Source: Amylostereum areolatum
Taxonomy: Eukaryota > Basidiomycota > Agaricomycetes > Russulales > Stereaceae
Assembly (NCBI GenBank): GCA_012932865.1
Contig: SAXG01000122.1
Location: 1-64,000, forward strand
Direction of reading: 5' to 3'
Length of the DNA stretch: 64,000 nt
The translations under genes were made by a program, and so were the position numbers. Shown piece after piece: positions 60,877 through 64,000 of the stretch; within the stretch, counting starts at the first letter, position 1; each line of letters begins with the position of its first letter. The notes under the pieces are model-generated. The model was not told the origin of the DNA. It searched no databases and was given only the letters and a program-made list of their open reading frames with translations.

Positions 60877-61488
60877 GGTTGGGGCGGTGGGTGGGTGAGA
60901 AGGGGTAGAGATGGGATAATAATGAAGGGGACATCTCGGGCCTTCTTATCGGAGGGGTTGTCGATTTTGTCCGGTGTGTTCGCCGTCGCCGTTGCGTTCG
61001 AGTCTTCGAGCACGCTCAGGCGTTCGCTGGCGCGCTAGACGGGAAGGGCGGCACCGGTAGGCCGTCGGCCCGCCCGCCAAATGAACAACCTTCTGACTTT
61101 CTTCTCAGTCAACTCTGTGACTCTGTCCTCTTTCAATCTCCTCCCCCTCGCCCCGCCCCCTTAATTCTCCTTCTCCGAGTCCTCTGACCTCTCAGAAATG
61201 AACAAGAGCACATTTTATCGACATATTTCGGTCTTTGGGTCCATCAAAATGTCCCCCCCCCGCGCCGAGTCTGCGGTAAACCACTGAGGACTGAGTGAGT
61301 ACACCACCTCCGAATCGTCGTCTCCCCGGCTGCCCAATTTCCCCGAATATTGACCCCTGGTACGCGCCTTATCCCCAGAATCTTTACCCCTGTCATGTGC
61401 GCTCGACGCGTCGTGTCGGACTCGTATATAACCCGCGCGTGCTCGGCCAGCGGATGCCCTGCTGCTTCTCTGCACGCACCCTCGCGCC
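60877..61488. promoter_or_regulatory. Shared divergent promoter, GH31 and sugar transporter
   Basis: The only DNA between the two start codons (612 bp). It holds several CCCCGC/CCCCAC-like boxes on either strand, which resemble the SYGGRG sites of Cre1/Mig1-type glucose repressors; such short motifs also occur by chance in GC-rich DNA. Co-regulation is an inference from the layout. Confidence 0.45.
61425..61431 (+). promoter_or_regulatory. TATA box of the sugar transporter
   Basis: TATATAA lies 58 bp before the ATG at 61489. Confidence 0.6.
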
Positions 61489-63881
61489 ATGGCCGGAAAG
61501 GATCTCACCATGCGCGCCCCCGCCGCCAAGTTGACTTTGGTGCGTTCCCCGTACGTTTGCTCGTCAAGTCGCTCACTTCACCGTGCAGTATACATTCAAC
61601 TGCGCGATGTTCGCCGCCGTGGGCTCGCTTCTATACGGCATCGACTCCGGAATCATCAGCACGACCATCTCCCAACCCACGTACCTGAAATACTTCGCGC
61701 CCTACACCGGTGCGTATGCCCTCACTCTCCCGTCGTGCATCATCTGACCTTGTACGATAGCGGACATCAGCGGCGCGGTCGTTTCGACCTTCGGTGCCGG
61801 TTCGTGAGTGGCCTCAACCCGCGCTCCCCGCCGCCCTCTGACATCCAACCAGATTTCTGGGCGTCATGCTGGCCAGTTACACCGCCGACGCGTGGGGACG
61901 GTACACACCCTTCTCATTCCTCTCACTACGTGCACTCATCTAGCCCTCGTCCACAGAAAGCGGACCATCCAGTTCGCCGCCGTCATCGCCCTCATCGCCG
62001 GCGCCATTCAGGCCGGATCCGTGCACATCGCCATGCTCATTGCAGGCCGCATCCTGGGCGGCTTTGCCGTCGGCATGATGAGTACGTCCCTTCTCGAACG
62101 AACGAGCCACTCACGACCGACCGACGCAGACATGACGATCCCCATCTACAACTCCGAGATCTCGCCGCCGAACCGCGTACGTGCACCCCTCTGGCCAACA
62201 CCACACACCGCGACATCTGACATGCACGCGCGCACTTCATCTCCACAGCGCGGCCTGGTCAGCGGGCTGCACGCGCAGTTCGTCGGGTTCGGATTTGCCG
62301 CCGCCAACGTTCGTCCCGACCCCCGTCTCGTCCCTCCCTTCGCTGACCGCACCGCACACAGTGGATCGGCTTCGGCTGCAGCTACGCCAAGGGCGCCTTC
62401 CAATGGCGCTTACCGCTCGCTGTCCAATGCATCCCGGCCCTCGTCCTCATCCTCGGCTCCGCCTTCCTCCCTTACAGCCCGCGCTGGCTGCTCGAACGGG
62501 GCCGGGAGGACGAGGCGCTCGCCGTCTTCACCAAGCTCAACGCGTCCGCCGGCATCCCTGACCTGTCCGCCGAGGACGCCGCCGCGACCGATTTTGGACA
62601 GATGCGCGAGCAGATCCGGCGCGAGCGCGAGGACCGCAGGTCGTTCCGGGAGGTGTTCGCGGGCAAGGGCGCGAGGAAGCGGTTGTTGCTGGCCGTGCTC
62701 GTGCAGGTGTTCACGCAGCTGTCGGGCATCAACGTGATCAACTGTGCGTGCTCTCCTCCCTTCCCATCCTCCGTCCGACTCATGTTGCTGTCGCTGTGCG
62801 TGCAGATTGTACGTCTGTCGCGGGTACATGGTCGGTAAGGGGCGATGTTGACGGGCTGCGATAGACCAGACGACGCTGTACAGAGGTGTGGGCATCACGG
62901 GGCACACGGTGCGTTTCCATCCCTGCTCGTCTCGATTCGCGTGCCAACGCTCGTCCTCGCAGGTCTCCCTCCTCGCTGGCATATACGGTTCGTCCCAGTC
63001 CCTTTCGACCTGCCCCATTCTCACCCTTCGCCAGGCCTAGTCGGCCCCGCCGCCAACGTCATTTGTCTCCTCTACGTCGACAGATGGGGCCGCAAGAAGG
63101 TCCGTGCTCTGTTTTTCCCCCCTTGCGTCGTGTTCTGCCAACGCGGGGCCTGCAGACGCTGTGGATCTCGGCCATCGCGATGGCGTGCGACATGGCGCTG
63201 ATCATGGGCTTGACCGCGGGCTACGCGAAGTCGGACAACACCGTCGGCCAGGGCTTCACCATCGCGTTCATCTTCTGTTTTAGCATCATGTACGTCCTCC
63301 TGACCACGCCCTGCGTGTCCTCGTCACGGTTGCCGACCCATGCCCGCGCCGTCCAGCTACTCCCTCGGCTTCAACTCGATCCACTACATCTACGTCCCCG
63401 GTGCGTCCCCCCTCCGCATTGTGCCGCATCGAGCGATGGGCGACATCGACTGACACGACGCGCGGACAGAGATCATGAACCAGCAGCAGCGCGCGAAGGG
63501 CTCCGGGATTTCCGTCGGCGCCAACGTCCTGATCAACATCGTCTTCAACCAGATCTCGCCCCGCGCGTTCGCGCGCGTCGGGTACAAGTACTACGCCGTC
63601 TTCGTCTCCACCAACGCCGTCGCCGCCATCGTGTACGTCATATCCGCCCCCTTTCCGTCTTTGACTTAGGGGGATTCGCAGCGTATTCTTGTTCTTCGTC
63701 GAGACCAAGGGGAAGTCCCTCGAGGGTGCGCCGCCTCATATGAGTCTGCGACCCGCTTTCCTGACGACCCTCACGCACAGATATCAACGCGCTCTTCGGC
63801 GAGGCCGTGTACGAGACGCGCGAGCTCCCCGTCGATCACGAGCACGAGGTGCTGGAAGACGCGCGGGATGTCAAGGCGTGA
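61489..63881 (+). CDS. MFS sugar transporter
   Basis: A 12-helix proton-sugar symporter of the plasma membrane. The gene has about 14 small exons with intact splice sites, from MAGKDLTMRAPAAKLTL (61489-61539), through YTFNCAMFAAVGSLLYGIDSG (from 61589), to EVLEDARDVKA-stop. Family signatures: YGIDSGIIS in helix 1, DAWGRKR in the loop between helices 2 and 3, AGRILGGFAVGMM, IYNSEISPPNRRG after helix 4, SPRWLLERGR after helix 6, VQVFTQLSGINVIN and YQTTLY in helix 7, DRWGRKK between helices 8 and 9, and FFVETKGKSLE at the end of helix 12. A truncated pseudogene copy lies at 34290-35125. With the divergent GH31 gene, the context suggests uptake of a xylose- or glucose-containing oligosaccharide or hexose. 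Confidence 0.93.
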
Positions 63882-64000
63882 CCGTGGATTTCTGATTCTC
63901 TTACATACGCCCTGCGTTGTACATTACCTCTGCTGTCGGAGATGCGATGGTGCGAAGGATCGGCCGCGGGGGCTGCAACCTTCAAGAGCTTCAAGGCTCT

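Overview
The window is genomic DNA of a filamentous basidiomycete, most likely an Agaricomycete. It is GC-rich. Genes are split by many 50-75 nt introns that usually start GTGCGT, GTAAGT or GTACGT. Plavaka-type transposases, a DUF6532-like gene and a Tad1/I-type LINE are all typical of that group. The species cannot be read from the sequence. Gene models were built by hand from reading frames and splice sites, and no search was run.

Layout. (a) 0-5 kb: a mariner-like MITE; a 3-ketoacyl-CoA thiolase gene with an apparent frameshift; a broken serine-protease-like gene that carries a hAT-like MITE with perfect 8-bp target duplications; and a diverged second copy of the thiolase 3' end. (b) 5-12 kb: mostly without recognisable genes, with one foldback-type element. 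(c) 12-28.5 kb: a conserved host block holding a Zn2Cys6 transcription factor, dynein light chain LC8, an Axl2-like polarity protein, an intron-containing tRNA-Pro(CGG), a secreted Ser/Thr-rich protein with a possible CBM19-like domain, and a large hypothetical gene. (d) 28.5-35.1 kb: a multi-domain CR-type protein (ubiquitin-like header, REase-like domain, kinase-like domain), a decayed fragment of a second kinase-like copy, and a decayed 3' copy of a sugar transporter. (e) 35.6-48.9 kb: two back-to-back Plavaka transposase genes, one decayed and one intact, each with an accessory gene. (f) 49.1-54.9 kb: a complete LINE bounded by 15-bp target duplications. (g) 57.2-63.9 kb: a GH31 alpha-xylosidase-like gene divergent from an MFS sugar transporter.

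How the genes work together. The GH31 enzyme and the transporter share one 612-bp intergenic region and look like a small sugar release and uptake module. The thiolase belongs to fatty-acid beta-oxidation. LC8 and the Axl2-like protein are cytoskeleton and polarity genes with no evident operon-like link. The 28-55 kb stretch is an accessory, transposon-rich island; the CR-type gene and the transporter pseudogene lie on its edge, as such genes often do.
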